DNA of 64,000 nt. Source: Ectothiorhodospira shaposhnikovii (lineage in GTDB: Bacteria > Pseudomonadota > Gammaproteobacteria > Ectothiorhodospirales > Ectothiorhodospiraceae). Below, one piece after another: positions 16,469 to 29,442 of the stretch (the stretch's first letter is position 1; each line of letters starts with the position of its first letter). Position numbers and translations under genes: made by a program. The stretch spans positions 174,590 to 238,589 of the forward strand of contig NZ_JAJMLZ010000008.1 in the NCBI RefSeq assembly GCF_022227765.1, in the 5' to 3' direction. Below the pieces are notes generated by a model that was given only the letters and a program-made list of their open reading frames with translations, did not search any database and was not told the DNA's origin.

Positions 16469-18154
16469 ATGCAGGACATGACCTACGACTACATCATCAT
16501 CGGCGCCGGTTCCGCCGGCGCCGTACTGGCCGCCCGACTGACCGAAGACCCGGACACCCGGGTACTGCTGCTGGAGGCCGGTGGACGGGACTGGCGACTG
16601 GACTTTCGCACCCAGATGCCCGCCGCCCTCGCCTATCCCTTGCAAGGACGTCGCTATAACTGGGGCTTTCAGACCGAGCCGGAACCCCACATGAACGGGC
16701 GCCGCATGGACTGCGGTCGGGGCAAGGGCCTGGGGGGATCGTCCCTCATCAACGGCATGTGCTACATCCGCGGCAACGCCCTGGACTATGACCACTGGGC
16801 CGCGGACTTCAACCTGCCGGGCTGGGACTATGCCCATTGCCTGCCCTACTTCAAGAAGGCGGAACATCGGGATATCGGCGCCGACGCCTATCACGGCGAC
16901 CAGGGCCCCCTGCGGGTGACCACACCCCGGCCGGGCAACAACCCCCTCTATCAGGCCTTCATCCAGGCGGCCCAGGAAGCCGGCCACCCCCATACGCCGG
17001 ACGTCAACGGCTACCAGCAGGAGGGCTTTGGCCCCATGGACCGGACCACCACCCCCCGTGGGCGCCGCTCCAGCACCGCACGTGGCTACCTGGACCTGGC
17101 ACGCCCGCGCCCCAACCTGCACATCATGACCCGTGCCCTCACTGAGCAGGTGCTCATCGAAAGGCATACCGCCCGGGGGGTCAGCTTCATCCACCGGGGG
17201 CGGCGCCGACATGCCCATGCCCGGCGAGAAGTGGTGCTCTGCGCCGGCGCCATCCTCTCGCCGACAGTGCTCAAACGCTCGGGGATCGGCCCGGCCGCCG
17301 AGTTGGAGGCCCTGGACATCCCGGTGGTCCATGACCTGCCCGGCGTGGGCGAAAACCTGCAGGATCACCTGGAGATCTACATCCAGTACCAGTGCAAATG
17401 CCCCATCACCCTCTATCCGGCCCTGAAATGGTGGAACCAGCCCTGGATCGGTGCCCAGTGGCTGTTCTCGGGGCGGGGCATCGGCGCCAGCAACCACTTC
17501 GAGGCTGCGGGCTTCATCCGCAGTGATCCCGCCTTCCAGTGGCCCAATCTCCAGTACCACTTCCTGCCCATCGCCATCAATTACAACGGTACCCAGGCGG
17601 TGGAGGCCCATGGTTTCCAAGCCCATGTGGGCTCCATGCGCTCCCCCAGCCGGGGCTGGATCCGCCTGGCCGGCAAGGATCCGCGCCTGGCCCCACGCAT
17701 CCGCTTCAACTACATGAGCCACCCCCAGGACTGGCGGGAATTCCGGGATGCGATCAGCCTCACCCGGGAGATCATGGTCCAGCCGTCCCTGTCACCCTAT
17801 CTGGGACGGGAACTGTCCCCCGGCAGCGAGGCCCGCTCGGATGCGGCACTGGATGCCTTCGTGCGCGAGCACGGTGAAACCGCCTACCACCCGGCGGGTT
17901 CCTGTGCCATGGGTTCGCCCCAGGACCCCATGGCAGTGGTGGATGCCGAAGGACGGGTATTCGGGGTGGAGGGCCTGCGGGTGGTGGACGCCTCCATCAT
18001 GCCCCGCATCATCACCGGCAACCTCAACGCCCCCACCATCATGATGGCGGAAAAGATCGCCGACCGGATGCGGCAACGGGCGCCGCTGCCCCCGGAACAC
18101 GTCCCCGTGTTCCGGGTGGGTTCCACCGCCGGCTCCCATGGCACGGGTCAGTAA
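16469..18154 (+). CDS. betA: Choline dehydrogenase (GMC family)
   Basis: 561 residues. FAD-dependent oxidation of choline to betaine aldehyde, feeding BetB; BetA is membrane-associated and passes electrons to the respiratory chain. Seen: dinucleotide-binding [22 protein letters not shown] signature [20 protein letters not shown] (about 87-106), [15 protein letters not shown], and active-site His region [11 protein letters not shown] (about 471-481) with a second motif [15 protein letters not shown]. The start has AGGAG upstream; ATG 16478 is an alternative. The stop overlaps the convergent pldA stop by seven bases, with no terminator between them. Confidence 0.95.
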   Translation: MQDMTYDYIIIGAGSAGAVLAARLTEDPDTRVLLLEAGGRDWRLDFRTQMPAALAYPLQGRRYNWGFQTEPEPHMNGRRMDCGRGKGLGGSSLINGMCYIRGNALDYDHWAADFNLPGWDYAHCLPYFKKAEHRDIGADAYHGDQGPLRVTTPRPGNNPLYQAFIQAAQEAGHPHTPDVNGYQQEGFGPMDRTTTPRGRRSSTARGYLDLARPRPNLHIMTRALTEQVLIERHTARGVSFIHRGRRRHAHARREVVLCAGAILSPTVLKRSGIGPAAELEALDIPVVHDLPGVGENLQDHLEIYIQYQCKCPITLYPALKWWNQPWIGAQWLFSGRGIGASNHFEAAGFIRSDPAFQWPNLQYHFLPIAINYNGTQAVEAHGFQAHVGSMRSPSRGWIRLAGKDPRLAPRIRFNYMSHPQDWREFRDAISLTREIMVQPSLSPYLGRELSPGSEARSDAALDAFVREHGETAYHPAGSCAMGSPQDPMAVVDAEGRVFGVEGLRVVDASIMPRIITGNLNAPTIMMAEKIADRMRQRAPLPPEHVPVFRVGSTAGSHGTGQ

Positions 18155-19212
18155 AGATCACTCAGGGCCAGCCCGAAACCCAGGGTGTTCTGGCGCCAGT
18201 TGTAGTCGATCATGCTCTCCCCGTAGCCGCTGAAAACCTGGGTATAGGCCCGTAGCGGCCCCAGTATCGGGGGACTCATCCAGGTGGCCTGGACGGCGCC
18301 CTTGCCGGTGGCGGGACGCCCCCTGAGCATCAGGGTGTAGCTGTGGCCGCCCTGCTGCCAGAAGGCGGTGAGGTCGCCGTACCCCAGATAGTCGGTGATA
18401 TCCGGATTATCGTCCCGGGTGTCGCTTTCCTGGACCCGGTGCCAGACCCGGGCATTGAGGACCAGGTCGCCCCGCTCCACACCCACTTCGGCAAAGAGGC
18501 GGTCCCAGCTGCGGGACAGGGGCTCGGCCCGACCGTTGGACTGGTGGTTGTAACCCACGCTGAACAGGCGCCAGTGGAAGCCCCCCAGGGACAGATCCGG
18601 CCGGTAGCTCAGGATCAGCTCCGGCATGTAGTTGGTTTCGCGGAAAGGTCGCGACACCCCTTCCCGGTCGTTATAAACCTGCCACTGACTCTGCTGGGTA
18701 TAGGCACCCCACAGGCCCCAGCGGCGGTCATCCGTGGTCCAGAGCCGGGTCTTGAAACTGAATTGGAACCTGGCCTCCACCGAGTCCAGCTCCACCCGAT
18801 CGGCATCGGCCAGTTCCGCCAGGGGCGAGAAGGGCTGTTCGTTGGGCCGGTCGCTGTAACGGGCCGGCAGCAGGTAGCTGGGGCGGTGGGAGGCGATCAC
18901 GTAACGGCTGCTGTCCGGGGCAAACCCCCAGACGGCGTCGATGCGAGAGCTGGACCGGCGGGCCGGGTCGGAGCCCCGTGCCTCAGCCCCTCCGGGCAGT
19001 GCCAGGGTTCTGGCCCGTGGCATTGTTGCCGGGGTGTCACCATCCGCGCCGGGCTGTTCCGCCAGACGGTCGTAGCAGGCCAGGCGGGCATCGGCATCGG
19101 TGATGCCGGCGCAGGACTGCAGGGCTTCAGCCAACGGGGTCGCCGGCGCCGTGGCGGGCAGGAGCAGGAGCGGCAGAAGGCAGGCAAGGAAACGAGGGCT
19201 GGGTGTGTGCAT
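18148..19212 (-). CDS. pldA: Outer membrane phospholipase A
   Basis: 354 residues. A signal peptide ([17 protein letters not shown]) is followed by the [20 protein letters not shown] segment common before OmpLA barrels, a linker, and a 12-strand-type barrel from about residue 115. The catalytic region [20 protein letters not shown] (about 225-244) has the His-Ser pair of OmpLA; the Asn of the triad is expected earlier in the barrel. OmpLA is a calcium-dependent phospholipase of the outer membrane. It ends in -DLY rather than the more common terminal Phe. Monocistronic, converging on betA. Confidence 0.92.
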   Translation of the reverse strand: MHTPSPRFLACLLPLLLLPATAPATPLAEALQSCAGITDADARLACYDRLAEQPGADGDTPATMPRARTLALPGGAEARGSDPARRSSSRIDAVWGFAPDSSRYVIASHRPSYLLPARYSDRPNEQPFSPLAELADADRVELDSVEARFQFSFKTRLWTTDDRRWGLWGAYTQQSQWQVYNDREGVSRPFRETNYMPELILSYRPDLSLGGFHWRLFSVGYNHQSNGRAEPLSRSWDRLFAEVGVERGDLVLNARVWHRVQESDTRDDNPDITDYLGYGDLTAFWQQGGHSYTLMLRGRPATGKGAVQATWMSPPILGPLRAYTQVFSGYGESMIDYNWRQNTLGFGLALSDLY

Positions 19213-19320
19213 GCGGGGTCCAAGGATATCGACAGCCTTCGCCCGAAGAGAGAGAAGGGGTGGAAATGAACGGCGTGCCTATTGTTTGGTACTTTAGCAG
19301 AACCGCATTCCCCTCACCCC

Positions 19321-19349
19321 AGCCCCTCTCCCGCGAGGGGAGAGGGGCT
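19321..19349. repeat. C-rich palindrome after fba
   Basis: AGCCCCTCTCCC (19321-19332) pairs with GGGAGAGGGGCT (19338-19349) over a 5-base loop. It is 25 bases beyond the fba stop, so it could stop or stabilise the tkt-fba operon mRNA, although no T-run follows. The core CCCCTCTCCC is shared with 23253-23276. Confidence 0.7.
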
Positions 19350-19373
19350 TGCGCGGCGTTTACCTTACTGCAC

Positions 19374-20438
19374 TTACTGCACCTTGGGCGCCAGTTCGCC
19401 GGACTTGTAGCGCTTGACCATGGCTTCCAGGCTCACGGGCTTGATCCGGGAGGCCATGCCGGCGCAGCCGAAGGCCTCGTAGCGCGCCTTGCAGATGTCC
19501 TTCATGGCGGCGGTGGAGACCTTGAGGAACTTGCGAGGATCGAATTCCTTGGGGTTTTCCGCCAGGAACTTGCGAATGGCACCGGTGGAGGCCATGCGCA
19601 GGTCGGTATCGATGTTCACCTTGCGCACGCCGTGCTTGATGCCTTCCTGAATCTCTTCCACCGGCACGCCGTAGGTCTCGCCCATGTCGCCGCCGTGCTC
19701 GTTGATGATCTTGAGCCAGTCCTGGGGCACGGAAGAAGAGCCGTGCATCACCAGATGGGTGTTGGGGATGCGGGCATGGATCTCCTTGATGCGCTTGATG
19801 GCCAGGATGTCGCCGGTGGGCGGACGGGTGAACTTGTAGGCGCCGTGGCTGGTGCCGATGGCGATGGCCAGGGCATCCACGCCGGTCTTCTTGACGAAGT
19901 CGGCGGCCTCGTCCGGGTCGGTGAGCAGCTGGTCATGGGACAGCTGGCCTTCGGCGCCGGAACCGTCTTCCTCGCCGGCCATGCCGGTCTCCAGGGAACC
20001 CAGGCAGCCCAGTTCGCCTTCCACGGACACGCCCAGCCAGTGGGCCATCTCGGTCACTTGGCGGGTCACTTCCACGTTGTACTCATAGGTGGAAGGCGTC
20101 TTCATATCGGGCATCAGGGAGCCGTCCATCATCACCGAGGTGAAGCCGGACTGGATGGAAGCCAGGCACACCGCCGGTTCGCCGCCATGGTCCTGGTGCA
20201 GCACAATGGGGATGTGGGGATACTGTTCCGCCGCGGCGATGATGAGATGGCGCAGGAAGGGTTCGCCGGCATATTTGCGCGCACCGGCGGAGGCCTGGAT
20301 GATCACCGGGGCATCCACCTCGTCGGCGGCCTGCATGACCGCGTGCACCTGCTCCATGTTGTTGGCGTTGAAGGCGGGCATGCCGTAACCGTGCTCGGCG
20401 GCATGGTCCAGCAACTGTCTCAAAGAAATCAGGGCCAT
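19374..20438 (-). CDS. fba: Class II fructose-bisphosphate aldolase (Calvin-cycle type)
   Basis: 354 residues. A zinc-dependent aldolase making or splitting fructose 1,6-bisphosphate; CbbA-type enzymes also handle sedoheptulose bisphosphate. Motifs: zinc His in [20 protein letters not shown] (about 77-96), [42 protein letters not shown], and [10 protein letters not shown] plus [10 protein letters not shown] at the phosphate site. A perfect AGGAGGT lies eight bases before the ATG at 20438. It is the last gene of the operon; the long CbbA-like form and context favour a Calvin-cycle role. Confidence 0.95.
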   Translation of the reverse strand: MALISLRQLLDHAAEHGYGMPAFNANNMEQVHAVMQAADEVDAPVIIQASAGARKYAGEPFLRHLIIAAAEQYPHIPIVLHQDHGGEPAVCLASIQSGFTSVMMDGSLMPDMKTPSTYEYNVEVTRQVTEMAHWLGVSVEGELGCLGSLETGMAGEEDGSGAEGQLSHDQLLTDPDEAADFVKKTGVDALAIAIGTSHGAYKFTRPPTGDILAIKRIKEIHARIPNTHLVMHGSSSVPQDWLKIINEHGGDMGETYGVPVEEIQEGIKHGVRKVNIDTDLRMASTGAIRKFLAENPKEFDPRKFLKVSTAAMKDICKARYEAFGCAGMASRIKPVSLEAMVKRYKSGELAPKVQ

Positions 20439-20521
20439 GAGGGACCTCCTGTGGGTTGTGGTCTTCGAATCGCTATGCGGTTCGGTATCGTTGTCGTTAT
20501 GGGTTCGAGAATCAAGGGCGC

Positions 20522-21964
20522 TTACGGAGCAAAGTCCTGCAATGCCCCCACCTGGACGATCTTCATGGCGTTGGTGCCGCCCATGACGCCGGTGAGATCT
20601 CCCTTGGTGATGATGACCAGATCCCCGTCCCTGACAATACCGGCCTCCTGCAGCATGGCCACCACTTGACGGTTGTTGGCCGCATGGCTGGTATTGTCGC
20701 TCTCGAACAGGACCGGATAGACCCCCCGGTACAATGCCATCCGTCGACAGGTGCACTGGTGACGGGTCATGGCGAAGATGGGGATGCCGGAACTGATGCG
20801 GGACATCCAAAGGGCCGTGGAGCCGGATTCGGTCATGGCGGCGATGGCGCGCACATCCAGGTGGTTGGCGGTGTACATGGTGGCCATGGCAATGGCCTCG
20901 TCCACCCGCTCAAAGTAGCTGTCCATGCGGTGGGTGGACACCCGAGCGCTGCGCTGGCGCTCCGCCGCCTCGCAGATCCGCCCCATGGCCTCCACCGCCT
21001 TGTGGGGATAGTTGCCGGTGGCCGTCTCCCCGGAGAGCATGACCGCGTCGGTGCCGTCCAGTACCGCATTGGCCACGTCGAACACCTCGGCCCGGGTGGG
21101 GATCGGGTTCTGGATCATGGATTCCATCATCTGGGTGGCGGTGATGACCACCCGGTTGCGGGTACGGGCCTGCTGAATCAGGCGCTTCTGCACCCCCGGG
21201 AGCTCCGCGTCTCCGATCTCCACCCCCAGGTCGCCACGGGCAATCATGATCACATCGGTGGCGGTGAGGATCTCGTCGATGGCGTCCACCGCCTCGGCCC
21301 GTTCGATCTTGGCGCAGATGGCGCCCTGCCCGCCGGCCTCCCGCAACAGTTCCCGGGCGCGATTGACGTCGGCGGCGCTACGGGGAAAGGAGATGGCAAG
21401 AAAGTCCACGTCCAGCTCGGCGGCCAGGCGGATGTCCTCCCGGTCCTTGTCGGTGATGGCGGGGGCGGACAGGCCGCCCCCCTGACGGTTGATGCCCTTG
21501 TTGTTGGACAGGGTGCCGCCCACGGCCACGCGGGTATGGATCCGCGGCCCGTCCACCCGTTCCACCGTCAGCACCAGGCGACCGTCATCCAGCAGCAGGC
21601 TGTCGCCGGGGCTGACGTCGCCGGGCAGTGCCTTGTAGGTGATGCCCACCCGGTCCCGGGTGCCGGCATTGGGAGCCAGGTCCGCGTCCAGAATGAAGTC
21701 ATCGCCCTCCTTCAGTTCCACGCTGCCCGAGACAAAGCGGGCGGTGCGGATCTTCGGGCCTTGCAAATCCCCCAGCACGGCGATGATGCGTGAGGCTTCC
21801 CGGGCGGTCTCCCGCAACAGGGCCACCCGCTTGCGGTGATCGTCCGGATCGCCGTGGGAAAAGTTGATGCGCACCACGTCCACGCCGGCCTTCACCAGCG
21901 CGCGCATGGCGGACGGGCTGTCCGTGGCCGGTCCCAGGGTTGCTACGATCTTGGTTCTACGCAT
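20522..21964 (-). CDS. pyk: Pyruvate kinase
   Basis: 480 residues from the ATG at 21964 ([20 protein letters not shown]). Converts phosphoenolpyruvate and ADP to pyruvate and ATP. Signature motifs: [11 protein letters not shown] (about 28-38), DLQGPKIR, the catalytic stretch [19 protein letters not shown] with [12 protein letters not shown], and [36 protein letters not shown]. The C-terminal regulatory domain is present ([20 protein letters not shown]). It is fourth in the operon, 52 bases after pgk; pyk within cbb operons is known in other autotrophs. Confidence 0.96.
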   Translation of the reverse strand: MRRTKIVATLGPATDSPSAMRALVKAGVDVVRINFSHGDPDDHRKRVALLRETAREASRIIAVLGDLQGPKIRTARFVSGSVELKEGDDFILDADLAPNAGTRDRVGITYKALPGDVSPGDSLLLDDGRLVLTVERVDGPRIHTRVAVGGTLSNNKGINRQGGGLSAPAITDKDREDIRLAAELDVDFLAISFPRSAADVNRARELLREAGGQGAICAKIERAEAVDAIDEILTATDVIMIARGDLGVEIGDAELPGVQKRLIQQARTRNRVVITATQMMESMIQNPIPTRAEVFDVANAVLDGTDAVMLSGETATGNYPHKAVEAMGRICEAAERQRSARVSTHRMDSYFERVDEAIAMATMYTANHLDVRAIAAMTESGSTALWMSRISSGIPIFAMTRHQCTCRRMALYRGVYPVLFESDNTSHAANNRQVVAMLQEAGIVRDGDLVIITKGDLTGVMGGTNAMKIVQVGALQDFAP

Positions 21965-22016
21965 GTCGGGCCTTGTCCTTGCTCGGTAGGTACCGAAGGT
22001 GGTGGGTGATGATCGC

Positions 22017-23195
22017 TCAGCCCTTGGCCCGGGCCTCCAGCATGGCGACGGCGGGCAGGGTCTTGCCTTCCAGGAACTCCAGGAAGGCACCTCCGCCGGT
22101 GGAGATATAGGAAATGCGGTCCGCCAGACCGTACTTGTCGATGGCGGCCAGGGTGTCGCCACCGCCGGCGATGGAGAAGGCGTCGCTGGCGGCGATGGCC
22201 TCGCCCATGGCCTGGGTGCCGGCGGCAAACTGGTCGAACTCGAACACGCCCACGGGGCCGTTCCAGACGATGGTGCCGGCCTTCTTCAGCAGTTCGGCAT
22301 AGCTGGCGGCGGTGTCCGGCCCCACGTCGAAGATCATGTCGTCATCGGCCACGTCGCTGACCTTGCGTGTGGTGGCCGGAGTGGATTCGGAGAACGCCTT
22401 GCCCACGGTGACGTCGGTGGGAACGGGAATGTCGCCGCCCTTGGCCCGTGCCGCTTCCATCAGGCGCTTTGCCTCGGGGATCAGGTCGTTTTCACACAGG
22501 GATTTGCCCACCCCGTGACCCTGGGCGGCGATGAAGGTGTTGGCGATGCCGCCACCGACGATGAGCTGATCCACCACCTTGGACAGGGATTCGAGCACGG
22601 TCAGCTTGGTGGACACCTTGGAACCGCCGACGATGGCCACCAGCGGGCGCTTTGGATTGTCCAGGGCCTTGCCCAGGGCTTCCAGTTCCGCTGCCAGCAG
22701 GGGGCCGGCACAGGCCACCGGGGCGAACTTGCCGGCACCGTGGGTGGAGGCCTGGGCCCGGTGGGCGGTGCCGAAGGCGTCCATCACGTAGATGTCGCAG
22801 AGGGCGGCGTATTGCTTCGACAGGGCTTCGTCATCCTTCTTCTCACCCGGGTTGAAACGGACATTTTCCAGCAGCACCACCTCGCCCTCGGCCACCTCCA
22901 CCCCGTTCAGGTAATCGCGTACCAGGCGCACTTCCTTGCCCAGCAGACCGGAAAGATGAGCGGCCACCGGTGCCAGGGAGTCGGCCTCGCTGAACACGCC
23001 TTCCTCCGGGCGGCCCAGGTGGGACATCAGCATGACCCGGGCGCCGGCCTTCATGGCGTGCTCAATGGTGGGCAGGCTGGCGCGGATGCGGGCATCCGAG
23101 GTGACCTTGCCGTCCTTCACGGGGACGTTGAGATCCTCGCGGATCAGCACCCGCTTACCCTTCAGGTCCAGATCGGTCATCTTGATGACGGACAT
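22017..23195 (-). CDS. pgk: Phosphoglycerate kinase
   Basis: 392 residues from the ATG at 23195, with AGGAG upstream. Transfers phosphate between 1,3-bisphosphoglycerate and ADP; in the Calvin cycle it runs towards 1,3-bisphosphoglycerate. Seen: the N-terminal substrate motif [78 protein letters not shown] and the closing [19 protein letters not shown]. It follows gap after a 101-base gap holding a C-rich palindrome. Confidence 0.97.
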   Translation of the reverse strand: MSVIKMTDLDLKGKRVLIREDLNVPVKDGKVTSDARIRASLPTIEHAMKAGARVMLMSHLGRPEEGVFSEADSLAPVAAHLSGLLGKEVRLVRDYLNGVEVAEGEVVLLENVRFNPGEKKDDEALSKQYAALCDIYVMDAFGTAHRAQASTHGAGKFAPVACAGPLLAAELEALGKALDNPKRPLVAIVGGSKVSTKLTVLESLSKVVDQLIVGGGIANTFIAAQGHGVGKSLCENDLIPEAKRLMEAARAKGGDIPVPTDVTVGKAFSESTPATTRKVSDVADDDMIFDVGPDTAASYAELLKKAGTIVWNGPVGVFEFDQFAAGTQAMGEAIAASDAFSIAGGGDTLAAIDKYGLADRISYISTGGGAFLEFLEGKTLPAVAMLEARAKG

Positions 23196-23252
23196 GCGCA
23201 ACTCCTTGGATGGTTTTCGGATTGTTGTTCTGGGTCTTGCAGGGAGCAAACG

Positions 23253-23276
23253 CCCCTCTCCCCAAGGGGAGAGGGG
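23253..23276. repeat. C-rich palindrome between gap and pgk
   Basis: CCCCTCTCCCC (23253-23263) and GGGGAGAGGGG (23266-23276) are perfect complements separated by AA. Inside the operon mRNA this strong hairpin could set the relative amounts of gap and pgk messages. It shares its core with the palindrome after fba. Confidence 0.75.
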
Positions 23277-23296
23277 TCGGGGCGGGGGCAGACCGC

Positions 23297-24334
<1,038 letters not shown>

Positions 24335-24352
24335 TCAATATCGGGCGAGGAT

Positions 24353-26350
24353 TCAGCCCAGTACGGCTTCCACCGCACTGATCACATTGTCCGCCGTGAA
24401 GCCGAAATGTTTCATCAACTCGCCGCCGGGGGCGGATTCGCCGAAGCGGTCCATGCCCACCACGCGACCATCCAGACCCACATACTTGAGCCAGCCGACA
24501 GTCACACCGGCCTCCACGGCCACGCGGGCGCGCACGGCGCCTGGCAGCACGGACTCCCGGTAGTCGGCATCCTGGGCATCGAACACTTCCTGGCAGGGCA
24601 TGGACACCACCCGGACACGCTTGCCCTTGGATTCCAGCGCCTTGGCCGCCTCCATGGCAATCCCCACCTCCGAGCCGGTGGCCAGGATAATGGCATCCGG
24701 CTGACCGCCGGCATCGTGCAGCACATAACCGCCCCGGGCGATGTCGGCCAACTGGGCCTGGGTACGGGTCTGGTGGGGCAGGTTCTGGCGGGACAGGCTC
24801 AGCAGACTGGGACCGTCGGTGCGCTCGATGCCCGCCTTCCAGGCCGCGGCGGTCTCCACCGCATCGCAGGGACGCCAGACATGCATGTTGGGAATCAGCC
24901 GCAGGCTGGTGACCTGCTCCACCGGCTGGTGGGTGGGGCCGTCTTCGCCCAGACCGATGGAATCATGGGTCATCACGTAGATCACCCGTTGCTTCATCAG
25001 GGCAGACATGCGCAGGCCGTTACGGGCATAGTCGCTGAAGATCAGGAAGGTGCCGCCGTAAGGGATGAAGCCGCCGTGCAGGGCGATCCCGTTCATGATG
25101 GCGGCCATGCCGAACTCCCGCACCCCGTAGAACAGGTAGTTGCCGTCGCCGTCCTCCTTGCTGATGCCCTTGGAGCCCTTCCACAGAGTGAGGTTGGAAC
25201 CGGCCAGGTCGGCGGAGCCGCCCAACAGTTCCGGCAGGGCCGGGGCATAGCCGCCGATGGCATTCTGGGAGGCCTTGCGGCTGGCGATGGTCTCGGCCTT
25301 GGCCACGGTCTCCTCGATGAAGGCCTGGGCCTTTTGTGCCCAGTCGGCGGGCAGTTCGCCGCTCATGCGGCGGGTGAATTCGGCGGCCAGTTCCGGGTGG
25401 GCCTCGGCATATTCGGCAAAGCGGGCCTGCCAGGCGTTTTCGGCCTGGGCCCCCTTGTCACGGGCATTCCAGCCGGCGCGGATCTCGTCCGGGATCACGA
25501 AGGGTTCATGGGGCCAACCGAGGGTCTCGCGCACCAGCGCGATCTCGTCCTGGCCCAGGGGCGCGCCATGGCACTCTTCCTTGCCCTGCTTGTTGGGGGA
25601 GCCAAAACCGATGATGGTCTTGCAGCAGATCAGGGTGGGACGATCCTTCACTGCCCGGGCCTGCTCGATGGCCTGCTTCACCGCCTCGGCATCGTGACCA
25701 TCCACCCCCGGCACCACATGCCAGCCGTAGGCCTCGAAACGCTTGGGGGTGTCGTCGGTGAACCAGCCTTCCACCTCGCCGTCGATGGAGATGCCGTTGT
25801 CGTCGTAGAAGGCCACCAGCTTGCCCAACCCCAGGGTGCCGGCCAGGGAGCAGGCTTCGTGGGAGATGCCTTCCATCAGGCAGCCGTCGCCCAGGAAGAC
25901 GTAAGTGTAGTGGTCCACCACCTCATGGCCGGGGCGGTTGAAATGGGCCGCCAGGGCCTTTTCGGCGATGGCCATGCCCACCGCGTTGGTGATGCCCTGG
26001 CCCAGGGGACCGGTGGTGGTCTCGACACCGGGGGTGTAGCCGTATTCCGGGTGGCCGGGGGTACGGGAATGGAACTGCCGGAACTGCTTGAGTTCTTCGA
26101 TGGGCAGGTCGTAGCCACTCAGATGCAGGAGGGAATACACCAGCATGGAACCATGACCATTGGACATCACGAAACGATCACGGTCCGCCCACTGGGGATT
26201 GGCCGGATTGTGCTTGAGATAATCATTCCAGAGCACTTCGGCGATGTCGGCCATGCCCATGGGCGCACCGGGATGACCGGAATTGGCCTTCTGGACCGCG
26301 TCCATGGAAAGCGCACGAATAGCGTTGGCTAGCTCTTTGCGGGAAGGCAT
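24353..26350 (-). CDS. tkt: Transketolase
   Basis: 665 residues from the ATG at 26350 (AGGAG ten bases upstream). A thiamine-diphosphate enzyme moving two-carbon units among sugar phosphates, needed to regenerate ribulose bisphosphate. Motifs: [20 protein letters not shown] (about 22-41), [34 protein letters not shown], the ThDP motif [20 protein letters not shown] to [10 protein letters not shown], the PYR-domain Glu in [20 protein letters not shown] and [20 protein letters not shown]. First gene of tkt-gap-pgk-pyk-fba; RuBisCO is not in this window. Confidence 0.96.
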   Translation of the reverse strand: MPSRKELANAIRALSMDAVQKANSGHPGAPMGMADIAEVLWNDYLKHNPANPQWADRDRFVMSNGHGSMLVYSLLHLSGYDLPIEELKQFRQFHSRTPGHPEYGYTPGVETTTGPLGQGITNAVGMAIAEKALAAHFNRPGHEVVDHYTYVFLGDGCLMEGISHEACSLAGTLGLGKLVAFYDDNGISIDGEVEGWFTDDTPKRFEAYGWHVVPGVDGHDAEAVKQAIEQARAVKDRPTLICCKTIIGFGSPNKQGKEECHGAPLGQDEIALVRETLGWPHEPFVIPDEIRAGWNARDKGAQAENAWQARFAEYAEAHPELAAEFTRRMSGELPADWAQKAQAFIEETVAKAETIASRKASQNAIGGYAPALPELLGGSADLAGSNLTLWKGSKGISKEDGDGNYLFYGVREFGMAAIMNGIALHGGFIPYGGTFLIFSDYARNGLRMSALMKQRVIYVMTHDSIGLGEDGPTHQPVEQVTSLRLIPNMHVWRPCDAVETAAAWKAGIERTDGPSLLSLSRQNLPHQTRTQAQLADIARGGYVLHDAGGQPDAIILATGSEVGIAMEAAKALESKGKRVRVVSMPCQEVFDAQDADYRESVLPGAVRARVAVEAGVTVGWLKYVGLDGRVVGMDRFGESAPGGELMKHFGFTADNVISAVEAVLG

Positions 26351-26402
26351 GCAGATCTCCTGACAAGGGTGGAAATAAGGGTCTTCATGGTCTGCCGCGC
26401 TG

Positions 26403-26419
26403 ACACCGTTCAACGGTGT
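26403..26419 (-). promoter_or_regulatory. 17-base palindrome upstream of tkt, candidate operator
   Basis: ACACCGTT (26403-26410), C, AACGGTGT (26412-26419) is a perfect palindrome centred 61 bases before the tkt ATG. Its position suits a repressor or activator site for the sugar-phosphate operon. It does not clearly show the T-N11-A pattern of CbbR, so the regulator is unknown. Confidence 0.5.
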
Positions 26420-26589
26420 TCTGGTTATTCGGACGACTGGGAAAGACGCGGCACACCTCAAACTGGTCGCTGAAAAAGTCTTCGGGGACAGCAAGTTGAA
26501 TCAATCCCCGGGCATATCATCCGGTCATGAATACCACATGGAATATGCATTGACCACAGCGTTATCGGCCTGCATTTTCCCTGACAGGG

Positions 26590-26627
26590 GGGCTTGTCGC
26601 AAGCCCGAGCGAAACGGGGGGCTTTTT
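26590..26627 (+). terminator. Overlapping hairpins ending in a T-run upstream of metK
   Basis: GGGCTTG (26590-26596) pairs with CAAGCCC (26600-26606). The same AAGCCC (26601-26606) can instead pair with GGGCTT (26619-26624), which runs into TTT. The first hairpin would therefore block the second, terminator-like one. This may be a weak attenuator for metK or the end of a small RNA read from the tkt-metK gap. Apart from the sites listed, the 478-base gap (26351-26828) holds an AT-rich promoter-like stretch at 26640-26705. Confidence 0.4.
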
Positions 26628-26752
26628 GCTGCACTGCCCCATAAAGTATTCAGATACAACGATAAATCGAATAAGGAAAGGCAAAATACATATAAATAAT
26701 GAGATTTCTCAAACCGGCTCGACGCACCACAAGCACCGCATTCAGGGTAAAA

Positions 26753-26815
26753 TCCGGCGCGGATCACCATCATCAATCCGTGGGTGGGCCGCCAGGCGGG
26801 CACCCGAGAGCCGGA
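26753..26815 (+). promoter_or_regulatory. Structured metK leader, candidate SD-sequestering riboregulator
   Basis: The sequence folds on paper into a compact three-way junction. P1: TCCGGC 26753-26758 with GCCGGA 26810-26815. P2: CGGAT 26760-26764 with ATCCG 26776-26780. P3: GGGTG 26782-26786 with CACCC 26801-26805, plus an inner CCGC/GCGG. The likely metK Shine-Dalgarno GGAG (26813-26816) lies in the P1 3' strand. An upstream CCGGCTC (26714-26720) could pair with GAGCCGG (26808-26814) instead. Leaders that hide the SD of metK when SAM is bound are known in other bacteria (SAM-III/SMK), but I do not recognise this sequence as any named class. Confidence 0.45.
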
Positions 26816-26828
26816 GTAGCTGAAAAAC

Positions 26829-28001
<1,173 letters not shown>

Positions 28002-28012
28002 TCGTCCCGACC

Positions 28013-28037
28013 ACCCGCGCCCCAAGGGGGCGCGGGT
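28013..28037 (+). terminator. Hairpin after metK
   Basis: ACCCGCGCCCC (28013-28023) pairs perfectly with GGGGCGCGGGT (28027-28037) over a 3-base loop, 12 bases after the metK stop. No long T-run follows, so it may end or protect the transcript. Confidence 0.6.
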
Positions 28038-28150
28038 CTTCCCGGCACATCCCCCGCCGATGCATGATTCCGCAAGATATTCCCGGGCCACCGTCCGCGT
28101 AAACAGGTCCGGCCCCCATACCTGCCTCGGGCGGACCAGGAGTGACCATC

Positions 28151-28954
28151 ATGCAAGCGCCTGCCCTCACCATCGCCGGTTCCGACCCTTCCGGGGGCGC
28201 GGGACTGCAGGCGGATCTCAAGACCTTCCACCAGTTCGGGCTCTACGGCATGAGCGTGGTGACCCTGCTGACCGTGCAGAACACCCGGGGTGTCACCGGC
28301 GTGCAGGGCATTGACCCCGCCTTCGTCCTGCGGCAGATCGACGCGGTGCTGGAGGACATCCCGCCCAAGGCCGTCAAGATCGGCGCCCTGGGCAGTGCCG
28401 CCATGGTGGAGACCGTGGTCGAACGCCTGTCACGGCCCGACGCAGCGGGTCTTCCCCTGGTGCTGGACCCGGTCATGGTCAGCAAGCATGGCGCTCCGCT
28501 GGTGGATGATGCCGCCCGCCAGGCCCTGTGCCGACGGCTGCTCCCGCTGGCCGACGTGGTCACTCCCAACCTGCACGAAGCCGCCGCCCTGACCGGCCTG
28601 ACGGTGGATTCCGAAACCACCATGATCAAGGCCGCCGCGGCCCTGGCCGATCTGGGAGCGGCCCATGTGGTCATCACCGGTGGCGCCCTGGTCGATGCCG
28701 CCACGGACATCCTGTTCAGCAACGGCCAGGTCACCCGACTACCCGCCGTCCATCAAGACACGCCCCACACCCACGGCACCGGCTGCGTCTTTGCCGCCGC
28801 CGTCACCGCCGGCCTGGCCCTGGGCAAGGACGTGGAAAGCGCCGTCCGGCAAGCCAAGTCCTTCATCCACCGGGCCATCCAGAGCGCACCCGGCCTGGGA
28901 CACGGGCGCGGGCCGGTCAACATGCATGTCCCCTGCACGGATTCGACCCGATGA
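28151..28954 (+). CDS. thiD: Hydroxymethylpyrimidine/phosphomethylpyrimidine kinase
   Basis: 267 residues from the ATG at 28151, which has AGGAG eight bases upstream. Phosphorylates HMP and HMP-P in thiamine synthesis; thiamine diphosphate is the cofactor of the nearby transketolase. Ribokinase-fold motifs: ALTIAGSDPSGGAGLQADLK (residues 5-24), the EDIPPKAVKIGALGS substrate loop, LVLDPVMVSKHGAPL, TPNLHEAAALTGL, and the anion-hole/catalytic TPHTHGTGCVFAAAV near the end. Its stop overlaps the start of the next gene (ATGA). Confidence 0.95.
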   Translation: MQAPALTIAGSDPSGGAGLQADLKTFHQFGLYGMSVVTLLTVQNTRGVTGVQGIDPAFVLRQIDAVLEDIPPKAVKIGALGSAAMVETVVERLSRPDAAGLPLVLDPVMVSKHGAPLVDDAARQALCRRLLPLADVVTPNLHEAAALTGLTVDSETTMIKAAAALADLGAAHVVITGGALVDAATDILFSNGQVTRLPAVHQDTPHTHGTGCVFAAAVTAGLALGKDVESAVRQAKSFIHRAIQSAPGLGHGRGPVNMHVPCTDSTR

Positions 28955-29418
28955 AGATCCTCTTTCTCCACGGCTGGCAGTCCAGACCCGGCGGGCTCAA
29001 GCCGTCATACCTGCTGTCACGGGGTCACGAAGTCATCAACCCGTTGCTGGACGACGACGACTTCGAGGCCGCCGTCGACACGGCGCAATCCGCCCTGGAG
29101 ATCCATCGTCCCCAGGTCATCGTCGGTTCCTCCCGCGGCGGCGCCGTGGCCATGGCCCTGAACAGCCACCGGATCCCGCTGGTGCTGCTCTGCCCGGCCT
29201 GGCGACTCTGGGGTACGGCCGACCGGGTGAAGACGGGAACCCTCATCCTCCATTCCCCGGCGGACGAAGTCATCCCCTTCACCGATTCCCGGTATCTGGT
29301 CGACAACAGCCGGCCCGCGGTCGTCACCCTGATCACGGTCGGCTCGGATCACCGCCTGGCAGACCCGGACTCCCTGCAGACCATGCTGCGGGCCTGTGAA
29401 AACCACGGTACGCCTTGA
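28951..29418 (+). CDS. Small alpha/beta hydrolase (YqiA/RBBP9-like)
   Basis: 155 residues. The N-terminal strand and oxyanion turn are MKILFLHGWQSRPGGLKPSY; the nucleophile elbow is VIVGSSRGGAVAMAL (Ser at about residue 54). A late Asp is in LHSPADEVIPF and the catalytic His in VGSDHRLADP, so a full triad is visible. The short length without a lid resembles YqiA-type esterases. Substrate unknown. Translationally coupled to thiD by a 4-base overlap, and 24 bases before the methylase gene. Confidence 0.8.
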   Translation: MKILFLHGWQSRPGGLKPSYLLSRGHEVINPLLDDDDFEAAVDTAQSALEIHRPQVIVGSSRGGAVAMALNSHRIPLVLLCPAWRLWGTADRVKTGTLILHSPADEVIPFTDSRYLVDNSRPAVVTLITVGSDHRLADPDSLQTMLRACENHGTP

Positions 29419-29442
29419 ACCCCTCACCAGAAGGACCTGACA

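Noticed and set aside
26496..26699. Small open frame (67 residues) between tkt and metK
   Set aside because: Covers the attenuator-like hairpins and promoter-like AT-rich DNA; sequence resembles no protein and lacks a good SD.
26700..26828. Known SAM or SAH riboswitch before metK
   Set aside because: I could not match the conserved cores of SAM-I, SAM-II, SAM-III or SAH classes by eye; kept only as an unclassified structured leader.
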